A DNA stretch of 64,000 nucleotides from positions 92,368-156,367 of the forward strand of contig NZ_AXVJ01000042.1 in assembly GCF_000482465.1 (NCBI RefSeq), written 5' to 3'. Every line of letters begins with the position of its first letter. Position 1 is the first letter of the stretch. The notes below the pieces were generated by a model. That model saw only the letters and a list, made by a program, of their open reading frames with translations. It had not been told where the DNA came from and ran no database searches. The translations under genes and the position numbers were made by a program. Source of the DNA: Runella limosa DSM 17973. GTDB lineage: Bacteria > Bacteroidota > Bacteroidia > Cytophagales > Spirosomataceae. Positions 8,412-16,104 of this stretch are shown in pieces.

Positions 8412-8966
8412 CTAATTCAAGCTAGGGTCGGTTGGATAATGTGATTTGACCCTATACTCGCCTCCCATTCGTCTCAAAACTGCTCTCCACAGCTGTTCGG
8501 AAGGAGTGTCAAATAAAAATGATGGATCTGCATCGGCAACAATCCACGCATTTTGGTTGATTTCTTCCTCCAGTTGTCCTCCCGACCAGCCTGAATACCC
8601 AATGAAAAAACGTATATCTTGCTCGGTTATTTTGCCAACGTTGAGAAGGCTTACAATTTGTTCAAAATCACCACTCCAGAAACAGTTTCCGCCTACAGGA
8701 ATGGCGTCTTCAATAAACGGGAGTTGGTGTAAAAAATGCAAGGTGTTTTGCTCGACGGGGCCACCTAAGTACAACGGAAGGTTGTTGACAACGGGCTCGC
8801 GCAAAACGTCGTTTAAGCTCAAATTGGTGGTTTGATTAAGAACTAGCCCAAACGTACCTTGCTCGTTGTGCTCGCACATAAACACAACACTTCGCTCAAA
8901 ATTGGAGTCGCCTAAGAAGGGTTCTGCAATCAAAAGTTTTCCTGTAGTGGGCTTTTTTATTGGCAC
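8412..8966 (-). CDS. YqgE/AlgH family protein (DUF179)
   Basis: A 184-residue DUF179 protein, full length for the family. Family landmarks are the start GKLLIAEPFLGDSNFERSVVFMCEHNEQGTFGLVLNQ (given here only as a position guide, residues 9-45), then LYLGGPVEQ, FIGYSGWSGGQLEEE, and WRAVLRRMGGEY near the end. The fold is known but the biochemical function of YqgE is not; AlgH was linked to alginate regulation in Pseudomonas. A -7-like box CAAAAATA (complement TATTTTTG) lies at 9005-9012 with no good -33 partner. The barrel gene follows 23 bases downstream. Confidence 0.92.
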   Translation of the reverse strand: MPIKKPTTGKLLIAEPFLGDSNFERSVVFMCEHNEQGTFGLVLNQTTNLSLNDVLREPVVNNLPLYLGGPVEQNTLHFLHQLPFIEDAIPVGGNCFWSGDFEQIVSLLNVGKITEQDIRFFIGYSGWSGGQLEEEINQNAWIVADADPSFLFDTPSEQLWRAVLRRMGGEYRVKSHYPTDPSLN

Positions 8967-9026
8967 AATCTTCGTCTGTTTGTGAAATAAGACTTTTCAG
9001 AAGACAAAAATAAGGTTTTTTCTTGG

Positions 9027-9743
9027 CTACTGAATAGGCATTAGGGGAACTAAGTCGGTAAAAAAATAAGTAGTCGTGATGGCGGAGCCTTCGGCGGTGG
9101 TATAATGGTAGGTTTTTTCGACCGTTTCTTCGATTTGAAAACGGATTGGTTCTGAAAAATAAGGGGCGTCAAAAACAAAGGTATGAAACTCTCCATTTTC
9201 GCCGCAAGGGTCGATGTGTGAAGGTAAATCTTTGACAAAATCGGCATCCAATACCCGTCCGCAAAACGATTTGTCGAGCACATCGCCATTGATACTCACG
9301 ACGATAGTTTGAAAACCGTTTGCCCAAAATTCACCTAATAATTCGAGCGAAGCCCGTTTCCACAAGGGAAAAACGCCCGTTAACCCCAGAGGTCGCAATC
9401 GTTCTTCGCGGTGTTGCCGAAGGTCTTCCAAAAAAATATCACCAAAGACTGAATGCGTGATGCCCGATGCTACCAAAGGCGTCAATGTCTCAGCCATAAG
9501 GTGGTGGTATTCTTCCATCGAAACGGTTTCGGGCAGCCGAAGCTTGACGAGCGGTAGCCCTATCGCCTGCGCTTGTTGGTCAAGAAGTTCTGCTCGCACA
9601 CCGTGCATCGACACCCGCCCATACGCCTCATTGACGGTCGTCAATAGCTGCGTTACTTGCATGGTGGGCTGTTGCAAAACGTGATAAAGAGACAAAGCAG
9701 AATCTTTGCCTCCCGACCAGTTCATGAGGGTTTTGTGCTTCAT
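9027..9743 (-). CDS. DUF71/COG2102 ATP-dependent amidase-like protein (diphthine-ammonia ligase family)
   Basis: A 238-residue PP-loop ATPase of the DUF71 (COG2102) family. The nucleotide loop is WSGGKDSALSLYH (residues 9-21), and the conserved GITHSVFGDIFLEDLRQHRE and CGENGEFHTFVFDAP segments are present. In eukaryotes and archaea this family amidates diphthine. Bacteria have no diphthamide pathway, and comparative work has linked bacterial members to B12 salvage. Its start overlaps the stop of the upstream DUF6580 gene by four bases (ATGA), so the two products are probably made together. Exact substrate unknown; a small-molecule amide or corrinoid is plausible. Confidence 0.88.
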   Translation of the reverse strand: MKHKTLMNWSGGKDSALSLYHVLQQPTMQVTQLLTTVNEAYGRVSMHGVRAELLDQQAQAIGLPLVKLRLPETVSMEEYHHLMAETLTPLVASGITHSVFGDIFLEDLRQHREERLRPLGLTGVFPLWKRASLELLGEFWANGFQTIVVSINGDVLDKSFCGRVLDADFVKDLPSHIDPCGENGEFHTFVFDAPYFSEPIRFQIEETVEKTYHYTTAEGSAITTTYFFTDLVPLMPIQ

Positions 9744-10330
9744 TTAACCACTGATAATTGTGGAAAACGAACTTTGAGTAATTCAAAGCTTCCAAAGAAA
9801 AGCGCACTGTAGGCAAGCGTACCTGCTAGGAAATTGCGCATGAAAGGAAAACCTTGTGCCAATGCTTGTTGTAGCCCAGCCCAGTCGCGACTGAGGGGGA
9901 GCTGCGTGCGAATGTCTGTGCCGCCGCTTAACCAGACCGTAAAATCAGATAAAACCCAATGAGTGACGGCTGCCGCAATGCTGGCCACGACAATGTTTTT
10001 GAGGCTTACCTTTTTTAAAAGTACGTTGCCAAGGAGGACAACCAACGCAAAAATGCCATATACCCAATACCAGCCGTCGTAAATAAAACCATATTGGCCG
10101 CCATAAATCACGTTATTGATGACCATATCGCTGATAAAGAGCGTCAGAAGAGGGAAAAACAAGGCTTTCCCGCGTTGCGAAAAATAAGCACCCGCAAATA
10201 GCCCCATGGCTCCAATGGGCGTGAAGTTGGCGATGGCTGAAGGCTGTGCTACGTTGATAATGCGAATCAAAGCAAGGACAAGAATGAAGCACAGGAGGGT
10301 GGTAAAACGAGGATTGATTGATTGTTTCAT
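9740..10330 (-). CDS. DUF6580 family membrane protein, possible ECF S-component-like transporter
   Basis: A 196-residue protein with about five or six transmembrane helices, starting with LLCFILVLALIRII. NFTPIGAMGLFAGAYF and FPLLTLFISDMVIN are typical of DUF6580, a family whose small hydrophobic architecture resembles substrate-binding S components of energy-coupling-factor transporters. Four-base overlap with the DUF71 gene suggests a shared pathway, possibly uptake of a precursor the ATPase modifies. No promoter was found between the upstream terminator (10364-10405) and its start, so some read-through from the 10447 gene is likely. Confidence 0.8.
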   Translation of the reverse strand: MKQSINPRFTTLLCFILVLALIRIINVAQPSAIANFTPIGAMGLFAGAYFSQRGKALFFPLLTLFISDMVINNVIYGGQYGFIYDGWYWVYGIFALVVLLGNVLLKKVSLKNIVVASIAAAVTHWVLSDFTVWLSGGTDIRTQLPLSRDWAGLQQALAQGFPFMRNFLAGTLAYSALFFGSFELLKVRFPQLSVVK

Positions 10331-10363
10331 ATTTTTTTGATAAATGGTATAGAAAAAAGGGAA

Positions 10364-10405
10364 ACCCTCTCTTCGGCCTTATCAAAACAAGGCAAAAGAG
10401 AGGGT
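10364..10405 (-). terminator. Two-tier terminator hairpin
   Basis: Outer 10-bp stem (10364-10373 with 10396-10405), a symmetric 2x2 internal loop, then an inner 5-bp stem (10376-10380 with 10389-10393). On the minus strand it is followed by TTTCCCTTTTTTC. It lies between the DUF2795 gene and the DUF6580-DUF71 pair and should end or reduce transcription into them. Confidence 0.75.
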
Positions 10406-10446
10406 CAGCAAAGTCGCTCTTTAACTGAAGACTACAGAGAAATAGA

Positions 10447-10668
10447 TCAGTATTCGTCTTCGTTGAAGAAGAAGTCGTCTTTGGTAGGGTAATCTGGCCA
10501 AATCTCCTCGATACTTTCGTAGGGTTGGCCATCGTCTTCAAGTTCTTGAAGGTTTTCGACTACTTCTAACGGTGCTCCTGTGCGAATAGCAAAGTCAATT
10601 AGTTCATCTTTTGTAGCGGGCCAAGGCGCGTCTTCTAAATAGGAGGCTAGTTCCAATGTCCAATACAT
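10447..10668 (-). CDS. Small acidic DUF2795 domain protein
   Basis: A 73-residue, strongly acidic protein. The segment YLEDAPWPATKDELIDFAIRTGAPLEVVENL (residues 10-40) is the DUF2795 fold, a small helical domain found in many bacteria as a single domain. In Bacteroidota the tail commonly ends in a run of acidic and aromatic residues, as here (DFFFNEDEY). Function unknown. It is separated by about 140 bases from nuoC and followed by the terminator at 10364-10405. Confidence 0.9.
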   Translation of the reverse strand: MYWTLELASYLEDAPWPATKDELIDFAIRTGAPLEVVENLQELEDDGQPYESIEEIWPDYPTKDDFFFNEDEY

Positions 10669-10808
10669 ACTCTCTTCCTTTTATTGGTTCTAAAATAGGT
10701 TAATTATCCAGTCGAATCGTGAAAATCCAACGTTTTTGGGCTGGAAATTGTTGCGAAGGATAGTATTTTTTTTGAATATGTCAAGAAGTTTTTTTTAAGC
10801 CTTGATAA

Positions 10809-11321
10809 TCAATAAATTACTTTTATGCCATGATAGAATTCTTGCGCTTGGTAGTCCTTCCGAAGCGGGTGCCCATGCCAATCGTTGGGAAGTAGAATGC
10901 GCCGCAAGTCGGGGTGGTTCTCAAAGAAAATTCCTACCAAATCGTACGTTTCCCGCTCGTGCCAATCGGCCGTTCGCCAAATGGAGGATACCGAAGGGAC
11001 CTTGGGCGGTGTGCCATCAGCAGGGCGCTCAACGATGACTTTGATGGCTAAATTATGCTCGTACGGAATCGACGTCAAATGATAAATCACTTCCATCGTG
11101 TTGGCCGTAGGGCCATTGTCGATGCCCGTAATACAAGCCAAGTAATCAAAAAACAGGCGTTCGTCGTTGGCCAAAAACTGACACAACTCCAACAACTGGT
11201 TTGCCTGAATTTGCAGAATGGGTTGGTTGGCTTTTTGGTTGACGACCGAAAACGAATCTATCCCAAATTGTTCGGTCAGTACCTGCGTTATTTCTGAAAA
11301 TATCATGGAGAGATGGCTCAA
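10809..11321 (-). CDS. nuoC: NADH-quinone oxidoreductase subunit C
   Basis: A 170-residue respiratory complex I subunit C, of the unfused form (not NuoCD). The family signature is near the end: WHERETYDLVGIFFENHPDLRRIL followed by DWHGHPLRKDY. The subunit belongs to the peripheral arm at the membrane interface. It follows nuoB by only 5 bases. Neither nuoA nor nuoD is adjacent: upstream is a phosphatase gene and downstream a DUF2795 gene. The pair is therefore detached from a standard nuoA-N operon, and the remaining subunits must be elsewhere. Confidence 0.95.
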   Translation of the reverse strand: MSHLSMIFSEITQVLTEQFGIDSFSVVNQKANQPILQIQANQLLELCQFLANDERLFFDYLACITGIDNGPTANTMEVIYHLTSIPYEHNLAIKVIVERPADGTPPKVPSVSSIWRTADWHERETYDLVGIFFENHPDLRRILLPNDWHGHPLRKDYQAQEFYHGIKVIY

Positions 11322-11326
11322 TTAGG

Positions 11327-11851
11327 CTACACGTTTTCTTTTTCTATTTCGAGCAAAAGCGTAGGTGCGAGCGGGTGTTCGTTGCTAATTTTTTCCTGTA
11401 ATTTCAAAAACCCACCAATCAATGCCTCGGGGCGCGGTGGGCAGCCTGGCACATAGACATCCACGGGGATAATTCTATCTACTCCTTTCACAACGTGGTA
11501 GCCGTGTTCCCAATAAGGCCCGCCGCAGTTGGAGCAGCTTCCCATCGAAATCACGTAGCGAGGCTCTGGCATTTGCTCATAAAGGCGTCGGATACGGTCG
11601 GCCATTTTGAAGGTTACGGTTCCTGCCACAATCATCACGTCCGACTGGCGAGGCGAAGGTCGTGGAAAAATCCCGAAACGCTCAAGGTCGTAGTTGGACG
11701 CGTACGAGGCCATCATTTCGATGGCACAACAGGCCAATCCAAATCCCATCGGCCAGAGCGACGAAAGTCGCGACCAATTGAGCAAGTCTTCGACGCTGGT
11801 GACAATCACCCCGCCATCTCCTGTTTTGAGTCTATTGTTTTGTAAATCCAT
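11327..11851 (-). CDS. nuoB: NADH-quinone oxidoreductase subunit B
   Basis: The complex I subunit that carries iron-sulfur cluster N2, the last electron carrier before quinone. The four cluster ligands are visible as the Cys41-Cys42 pair in [10 protein letters not shown], Cys106 in [13 protein letters not shown] and Cys137 in [12 protein letters not shown] start at the ATG of [11 protein letters not shown] (174 residues); the open frame reaches a TTG 33 bases upstream at 11884. Only nuoC follows. The KdsC-like phosphatase gene ends 56 bases upstream and may share the transcript. Confidence 0.95.
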   Translation of the reverse strand: MDLQNNRLKTGDGGVIVTSVEDLLNWSRLSSLWPMGFGLACCAIEMMASYASNYDLERFGIFPRPSPRQSDVMIVAGTVTFKMADRIRRLYEQMPEPRYVISMGSCSNCGGPYWEHGYHVVKGVDRIIPVDVYVPGCPPRPEALIGGFLKLQEKISNEHPLAPTLLLEIEKENV

Positions 11852-11907
11852 GCTACGCGTTGTCGGAGTGCTAAACTTTGACAAAGTTAGGTAAAACGTT
11901 GTGAAAG

Positions 11908-12615
11908 TTAGACGGACTGGGGTTCAAATTGGCCGTTGACAAGGGTAAAAAACTGACTTTGAATGGCTTGTCGCTCGGTGAGGTAATTGTTGTAATGAGG
12001 ATAAAACCGCAACCGTTCGTCGATGGTTTGGTCGTGAACTCCCTGTAAGCCAAGCATCAACTCACAACCTTCGCGCACAGCAAAATTTCCGCCGTCTTGG
12101 GCTGTAATATAATCAACAAGCTTGTTTTTGATGACGTACTGCTGAAAAAGTGGGTTGCCTTTGTGGCGTATCAAAATCCGAACGCCGCATTGCTCGGCGA
12201 TGGACAAGTCGAGGGCATCGTCAAAAAAGAAAGCTACTTCGCTGGCTTTCAGTCCTCGGCTGCTCATAAAATGTTCGAGTGCTTCGATTTTATGTTTTAT
12301 CCGAAAATAACAAGCATGGTAATGTTCTCGTTGCACAAGCTGAAACGACAGCAAATTTCGCTCACCCGAAATGACCGCCGTGTAAGGCATAGACGTTTGC
12401 GAAAGCCACCAGCCAAAACGCAAGAGGTTGGTTCCCATGGAGTCAACTTCGCTAAAATTGCTGCTGCCTTGTTCGTTTTTGGTGCCGTCGTTAAAGACGC
12501 CGTCCCAGTCAAAAATAAAGGCTTTGACCGACGATAGTTTTTCGGCCAATTCAGAAACTGGCGTAATAAATTCTCCCCCAAGTTGGGTAAAAATAGCGCT
12601 TATGTCAGAAGTCAT
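11908..12615 (-). CDS. KdsC-like HAD-family phosphatase
   Basis: A 235-residue haloacid dehalogenase-like protein. Motif I is [12 protein letters not shown] (about residues 33-44). Motif III is represented by the lysine in the [13 protein letters not shown] region, and motif IV by [19 protein letters not shown], as in the KdsC branch (3-deoxy-manno-octulosonate 8-phosphate phosphatase). It is longer than ordinary KdsC (about 170-190 residues), with extra residues at both ends, so the exact substrate is uncertain. A phosphosugar of envelope polysaccharide synthesis is likely. It is divergent from the DUF2147 gene and upstream of nuoB. Confidence 0.75.
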   Translation of the reverse strand: MTSDISAIFTQLGGEFITPVSELAEKLSSVKAFIFDWDGVFNDGTKNEQGSSNFSEVDSMGTNLLRFGWWLSQTSMPYTAVISGERNLLSFQLVQREHYHACYFRIKHKIEALEHFMSSRGLKASEVAFFFDDALDLSIAEQCGVRILIRHKGNPLFQQYVIKNKLVDYITAQDGGNFAVREGCELMLGLQGVHDQTIDERLRFYPHYNNYLTERQAIQSQFFTLVNGQFEPQSV

Positions 12616-12729
12616 AAATAAAAAAATACTACAAAAGCTTTGTATAACAATATTTTGAGTCGGTGGTTGTATCTGTAATAAAAACCGAAGAACTTGCGTT
12701 CGTTATTCAAACTAAAATCCAAACTCGAA

Positions 12730-13170
12730 ATGAAAAAAGTAAAAGTAGTGCTTTTCATGACATTTTTGTCGCTTCAACTCTTCGCACAAGGAAATCCAGA
12801 TGCTTGTTTAGGAACGTGGTTGACGGGGTCTAAAAAGGGGCACGTCCAAATCTATAAACAAGGTGACAAGTATTTTGGTAAAATTATTTGGCTCAAAGAA
12901 CCCAACGATGAAGCTACGGGCAAACCCAAGTTGGACAAAAATAACCCAGACGCCGCAAAGAAATCGCGCCCGATTTTGGGCATGATTAATTTGAACAACT
13001 TTGCTTATGATGGCAACAACGTGTGGGAAGGCGGTAAGATATATGACCCTGAAAACGGAAAAGAGTACAGTTGTAAAATGAAATTGGTAAGTGCTAATCA
13101 GCTCGACGTAAGAGGGTTTATTGGCGTGTCGCTCATCGGGCGCACCGATAATTGGACAAGAGTTAAATAA
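12730..13170 (+). CDS. Secreted DUF2147 domain protein
   Basis: A 146-residue exported protein. The signal peptide is MKKVKVVLFMTFLSLQLFAQ, which fixes the start at 12730 rather than at the frame opening at 12694. The mature part is a single DUF2147 domain: CLGTWLTGSKKGHVQIYKQ at its start, GKIIWLKEP, GKIYDPENGKEYSCKM and a final LIGRTDNWTRVK. DUF2147 is a lipocalin-like beta-barrel of unknown ligand common in the Bacteroidota periplasm. The precorrin-2 dehydrogenase gene begins 61 bases downstream. Confidence 0.9.
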   Translation: MKKVKVVLFMTFLSLQLFAQGNPDACLGTWLTGSKKGHVQIYKQGDKYFGKIIWLKEPNDEATGKPKLDKNNPDAAKKSRPILGMINLNNFAYDGNNVWEGGKIYDPENGKEYSCKMKLVSANQLDVRGFIGVSLIGRTDNWTRVK

Positions 13171-13230
13171 CGAATGAACAATATCAAAGGAAAAGGTTGT
13201 TTCAAAAGAGCAACCTAAAACAACAAACTC

Positions 13231-13797
13231 GTGAATACGCTTTTTCCTATTTTTTTGAAATTAGAACAACTTCACGTACTCATCGTAGGTGGTGGGTACG
13301 TGGGGTTGGAAAAACTAACGGCCGTGTTGGCCAATTCTCCCCAAACGCAAGTAACGCTCATTGCCCCCGAAATCCGCGAAGAAATTAAAGAATTGGCGGC
13401 TTCGCACCCCAGCGTTGAATTGATTTATGCTCGTTACGAACCGCATTTTTTGGAAGGTCGCGATATTGTGATTGTCGGCACCAACGACAAAACAGTCAAT
13501 CACCAAGTACAGCAGGATTGCAAAGCCCGTAAAACTTTGGTCAACGTAGCCGATACGCCCGAGTTGTGTGATTTTTATTTGAGTTCGGTCGTAAAAAAGG
13601 GTGATTTAAAGATTGCGATTTCGACCAATGGGAAATCGCCGACCTTCGCCAAACGCTTTCGAGAGGTGTTAGAAGAGATTTTGCCCGATTCGCTGCAAGC
13701 AACGCTGGATAACTTGCAACAAATTAGAAATAAACTCAAAGGCGATTTTCAGGATAAGCTCGAAAAACTCAATGAAATCACCAACGTGATGAAATAA
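13231..13797 (+). CDS. Precorrin-2 dehydrogenase / sirohydrochlorin ferrochelatase-type protein
   Basis: A 188-residue protein equal to the N-terminal half of CysG, or to Met8p. It would oxidise precorrin-2 to sirohydrochlorin with NAD and may insert iron to give siroheme. The Rossmann glycine loop is VLIVGGGYVGLEKL (near residues 16-29), and TNGKSPTFAKRFRE is the conserved CysG-type helix. The start codon is GTG. It lacks the SUMT methyltransferase half, which must be separate. Siroheme is needed by assimilatory sulfite reductase, which fits the sulfate assimilation genes 42 kb away in this window. Confidence 0.9.
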   Translation: MNTLFPIFLKLEQLHVLIVGGGYVGLEKLTAVLANSPQTQVTLIAPEIREEIKELAASHPSVELIYARYEPHFLEGRDIVIVGTNDKTVNHQVQQDCKARKTLVNVADTPELCDFYLSSVVKKGDLKIAISTNGKSPTFAKRFREVLEEILPDSLQATLDNLQQIRNKLKGDFQDKLEKLNEITNVMK

Positions 13798-13800
13798 TGC

Positions 13801-14124
13801 TTAAAACAGATTTAGCGAAAAAGCCTTGTCTTTGAAAACAAAGAAATAGAGCAGTCCAAACAAGATGAGATAGCTGATGATGAGCCACTTCTTCTTTTGT
13901 TCAAATTCTTGGTGGTGGTGGTAGTAGTCGTAATACATGGACGCGGAGAGACCAAAAATCATGAAAAATCCACACATGACGGCGCAGTGGATGCGGTACG
14001 CCACAAATTCGTGGAGAAAACTTGCTCCCAACAAAATGTAAAGAAGCCACAGACCAAAACCTGTACGGTATAAATAGACGCTCAAACGGCGGTCGTTTTT
14101 GATGTCAAAAAGTTTATCTAACAT
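13801..14124 (-). CDS. Three-helix membrane protein of unknown function
   Basis: A 107-residue protein with three predicted membrane helices (about residues 22-40, 45-63 and 80-100), separated by a histidine and tyrosine-rich loop (YYDYYHHHQEF). I do not recognise a family. It converges with the precorrin-2 dehydrogenase gene with a 3-base gap, and is divergent from the glycosyltransferase gene at 14201. The HHH-containing loop could bind metal, but nothing else supports that. Confidence 0.6.
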   Translation of the reverse strand: MLDKLFDIKNDRRLSVYLYRTGFGLWLLYILLGASFLHEFVAYRIHCAVMCGFFMIFGLSASMYYDYYHHHQEFEQKKKWLIISYLILFGLLYFFVFKDKAFSLNLF

Positions 14125-14200
14125 AATTCGGAAGGCTGTTTTTTAGTAAAATTAGTTAGTTTTGTAGTAAAAGTCAAGTTTCTACGAACCCTATACGTTC

Positions 14201-15187
14201 ATGCCATTAAAAGTCTTGGTGATTCGGTTTTCTTCCATTGGTGACATTGTGCTGACGACGCCCGTGGTACGATGCCTCAAAACGCAACGTCCTGATATTG
14301 AACTCCATTACGTAACCAAGGCTTCGTATCGGTTTTTGATTGCCGATAATCCCTACATTGACAAAATTCACGTGCTAGAAGAAAGCCTTTGGGGGCTTAT
14401 CGGGAAGCTGCGGCAAGAGAAGTTTGATGTGGTCATCGACTTGCACAATAACCTCCGTACCCTCCAATTAAAAACGGCGTTGGGAGTCGAATCGTATAGT
14501 TTTAATAAGTTAAACTGGGAAAAATGGCTGTTTGTCAACCTCAAGGTGAAGGCCATGCCCAATGTCCACATTGTCGATCGGTACCTTGATGCCACTCGCA
14601 AGTTGGGGGTCGTCAACGATGACCGAGGGCTTGATTACTTTATTCCTTACAAAGACATCATTGAACCCGATTGGTTGCCTATCACGCACCAAAATGGCTA
14701 TGTCGCCTACGCCATCGGTGGGCAACACGAGACCAAAAAACTGCCGCTGGTGCGGATGATTGAGCTCTGTCAAAAAATTAATTATCCGATTGTGTTGTTA
14801 GGGGGAAAAGAAGATGCCGAAAATGGAGAAGCGATTGAGCAGGCGTTGGGAAAAGAACGGGTCTATAATGCGTGCGGCAAATGCAATTTCAACCAGTCGG
14901 CGTCGCTAGTGCAGCAATCGAAACTGGTTTTTAGCCATGATACAGGTCTGATGCACGTGGCGGCGGCTTTCAAGAAAAAAGTGTATTCGATTTGGGGAAA
15001 TACCGTACCCGAGTTTGGAATGTATCCTTACCAAACCAACTTTGTGATTCTGGAAAACCGCCAATTGGATTGTCGTCCGTGCTCTAAAATTGGCAATAAA
15101 CGTTGCCCCAAAGGACATTTTAAGTGCATGAACGAGCTTTCGCTTCAGTTTGAAATCAAAGAGCTTAAACCACAGCAGCGGCCATAA
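14201..15187 (+). CDS. Glycosyltransferase family 9 (heptosyltransferase-like)
   Basis: A 328-residue GT9 enzyme, related to lipopolysaccharide heptosyltransferases. The N-terminal IRFSSIGDIVLTTPVVRCL motif (near residues 8-26) and the acceptor-side FDVVIDLHNNLRT are family hallmarks. The donor-binding C-terminal half has SHDTGLMHVAAAFKKKVYSIWGNT. It probably adds a sugar to an outer-membrane glycolipid core. A -7 box TAGTTTTG lies at 14157-14164, 37 bases before the start. The last 23 bases overlap the convergent methionine sulfoxide reductase gene. Confidence 0.92.
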   Translation: MPLKVLVIRFSSIGDIVLTTPVVRCLKTQRPDIELHYVTKASYRFLIADNPYIDKIHVLEESLWGLIGKLRQEKFDVVIDLHNNLRTLQLKTALGVESYSFNKLNWEKWLFVNLKVKAMPNVHIVDRYLDATRKLGVVNDDRGLDYFIPYKDIIEPDWLPITHQNGYVAYAIGGQHETKKLPLVRMIELCQKINYPIVLLGGKEDAENGEAIEQALGKERVYNACGKCNFNQSASLVQQSKLVFSHDTGLMHVAAAFKKKVYSIWGNTVPEFGMYPYQTNFVILENRQLDCRPCSKIGNKRCPKGHFKCMNELSLQFEIKELKPQQRP

Positions 15188-15665
15188 GGCGGCCAATCAG
15201 CGCGGTGATTTTTTCCAAGCCTTTGGCGTCCACTTCTGAAAAATCATTGAGTTGATCGCTGTCAACATCAAGCACCATCGCTACTTCGCCGTTCACATCA
15301 AAAACGGGTAAAACAATTTCTGATTTTGAGGCCGAACTGCACGCAATGTGCCCAGGGAATTCTTCTACGTTGGGTACAATGATGGTTTCGCGGCGGGTAT
15401 AACAAGCACCACAAACGCCTCGATGATACTGGATGCGGGTGCAAGCAATCGGGCCTTGGAAAGGGCCAAGTACCAGTTGCCCGTTTTTAGAGATATAAAA
15501 CCCTACCCAAAAAAATTGAAATGCTTCTTTGAGCGCTGCCGCAATATTGGCAAGGTTGGCAATGAGGTCAGTTTCTCCTTCCACAAGGGCTTCAATTTGT
15601 GGATAAAGGTGCTCATAAATAAGAGCGCGGTCGGTTGTTTGCGGAAGATGAAGTGTTTCGGCCAT
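15165..15665 (-). CDS. msrC: GAF-domain free methionine-(R)-sulfoxide reductase
   Basis: A 166-residue single-GAF protein of the fRMsr (YebR) family, which reduces free methionine-(R)-sulfoxide with thioredoxin. The three catalytic and resolving cysteines of the family are present: Cys75 (GPIACTRI), Cys85 (RGVCGA) and Cys109 (PGHIACSS); an additional Cys88 occurs. Conserved active-site segments KSEIVLPV and LDVDSDQLNDF follow. Full length. Its 3' end overlaps the GT9 gene in the opposite strand by 23 bases. It protects the free methionine pool from oxidation. Confidence 0.93.
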   Translation of the reverse strand: MAETLHLPQTTDRALIYEHLYPQIEALVEGETDLIANLANIAAALKEAFQFFWVGFYISKNGQLVLGPFQGPIACTRIQYHRGVCGACYTRRETIIVPNVEEFPGHIACSSASKSEIVLPVFDVNGEVAMVLDVDSDQLNDFSEVDAKGLEKITALIGRLMAAAVV

Positions 15666-15842
15666 AAATGTTGTAGTAGGAAATGTGTTTTACCAGTTTA
15701 TTATAGTCTTGATAGGATTTGCTAATTTTACAGTGCCATAATGGAAGGGGTTGTTGGCTTTGGTTGTTTTGTTTCCTAGGAACATCGCCAATTTAATCCT
15801 TGTTCCTGCGTTTTTGTCATGAATGAATAAAAAAATAGCGCA

Positions 15843-16085
15843 ATGAAAATACTTTTTAATATCATCCTCATCTTCATTATGTTGGTGGCTTTTGTCCCCG
15901 CGTTTCGCCGCTTTATGTTTTGGTTGTTGGTGGGGCGTCAGTTGGTCAAAGAACAACGTAAAAATACCCCAACGGCCCAACAACGTCGTGAGGGAGAGAT
16001 TAGGGTAGAGAAAAAACCTTCAAATTCGGACACATCGCGTTTCGACGGCGGTGAATATGTGGACTACGAGGAAGTGAAAGACTAA
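15843..16085 (+). CDS. Small membrane protein, DUF4834 family
   Basis: An 80-residue protein with one N-terminal transmembrane helix (ILFNIILIFIMLVAFVP), a second hydrophobic stretch (FMFWLLVGRQL) and a charged tail. It closes with GGEYVDYEEVKD, the conserved acidic ending of DUF4834 proteins found throughout Bacteroidota. Function unknown. The VWA-domain gene starts 19 bases downstream, so the two probably form an operon. Confidence 0.82.
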   Translation: MKILFNIILIFIMLVAFVPAFRRFMFWLLVGRQLVKEQRKNTPTAQQRREGEIRVEKKPSNSDTSRFDGGEYVDYEEVKD

Positions 16086-16104
16086 CCCTTTCTTTGGATA
16101 TATT

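Noticed and set aside
10331..10446. Possible cobalamin riboswitch before the DUF6580-DUF71 genes
   Set aside because: The region is too short and is taken up by a terminator; no B12-box-like sequence is seen.
12097..12537. A 146-codon plus-strand frame inside the KdsC-like gene
   Set aside because: Antisense shadow without a domain or start signals.
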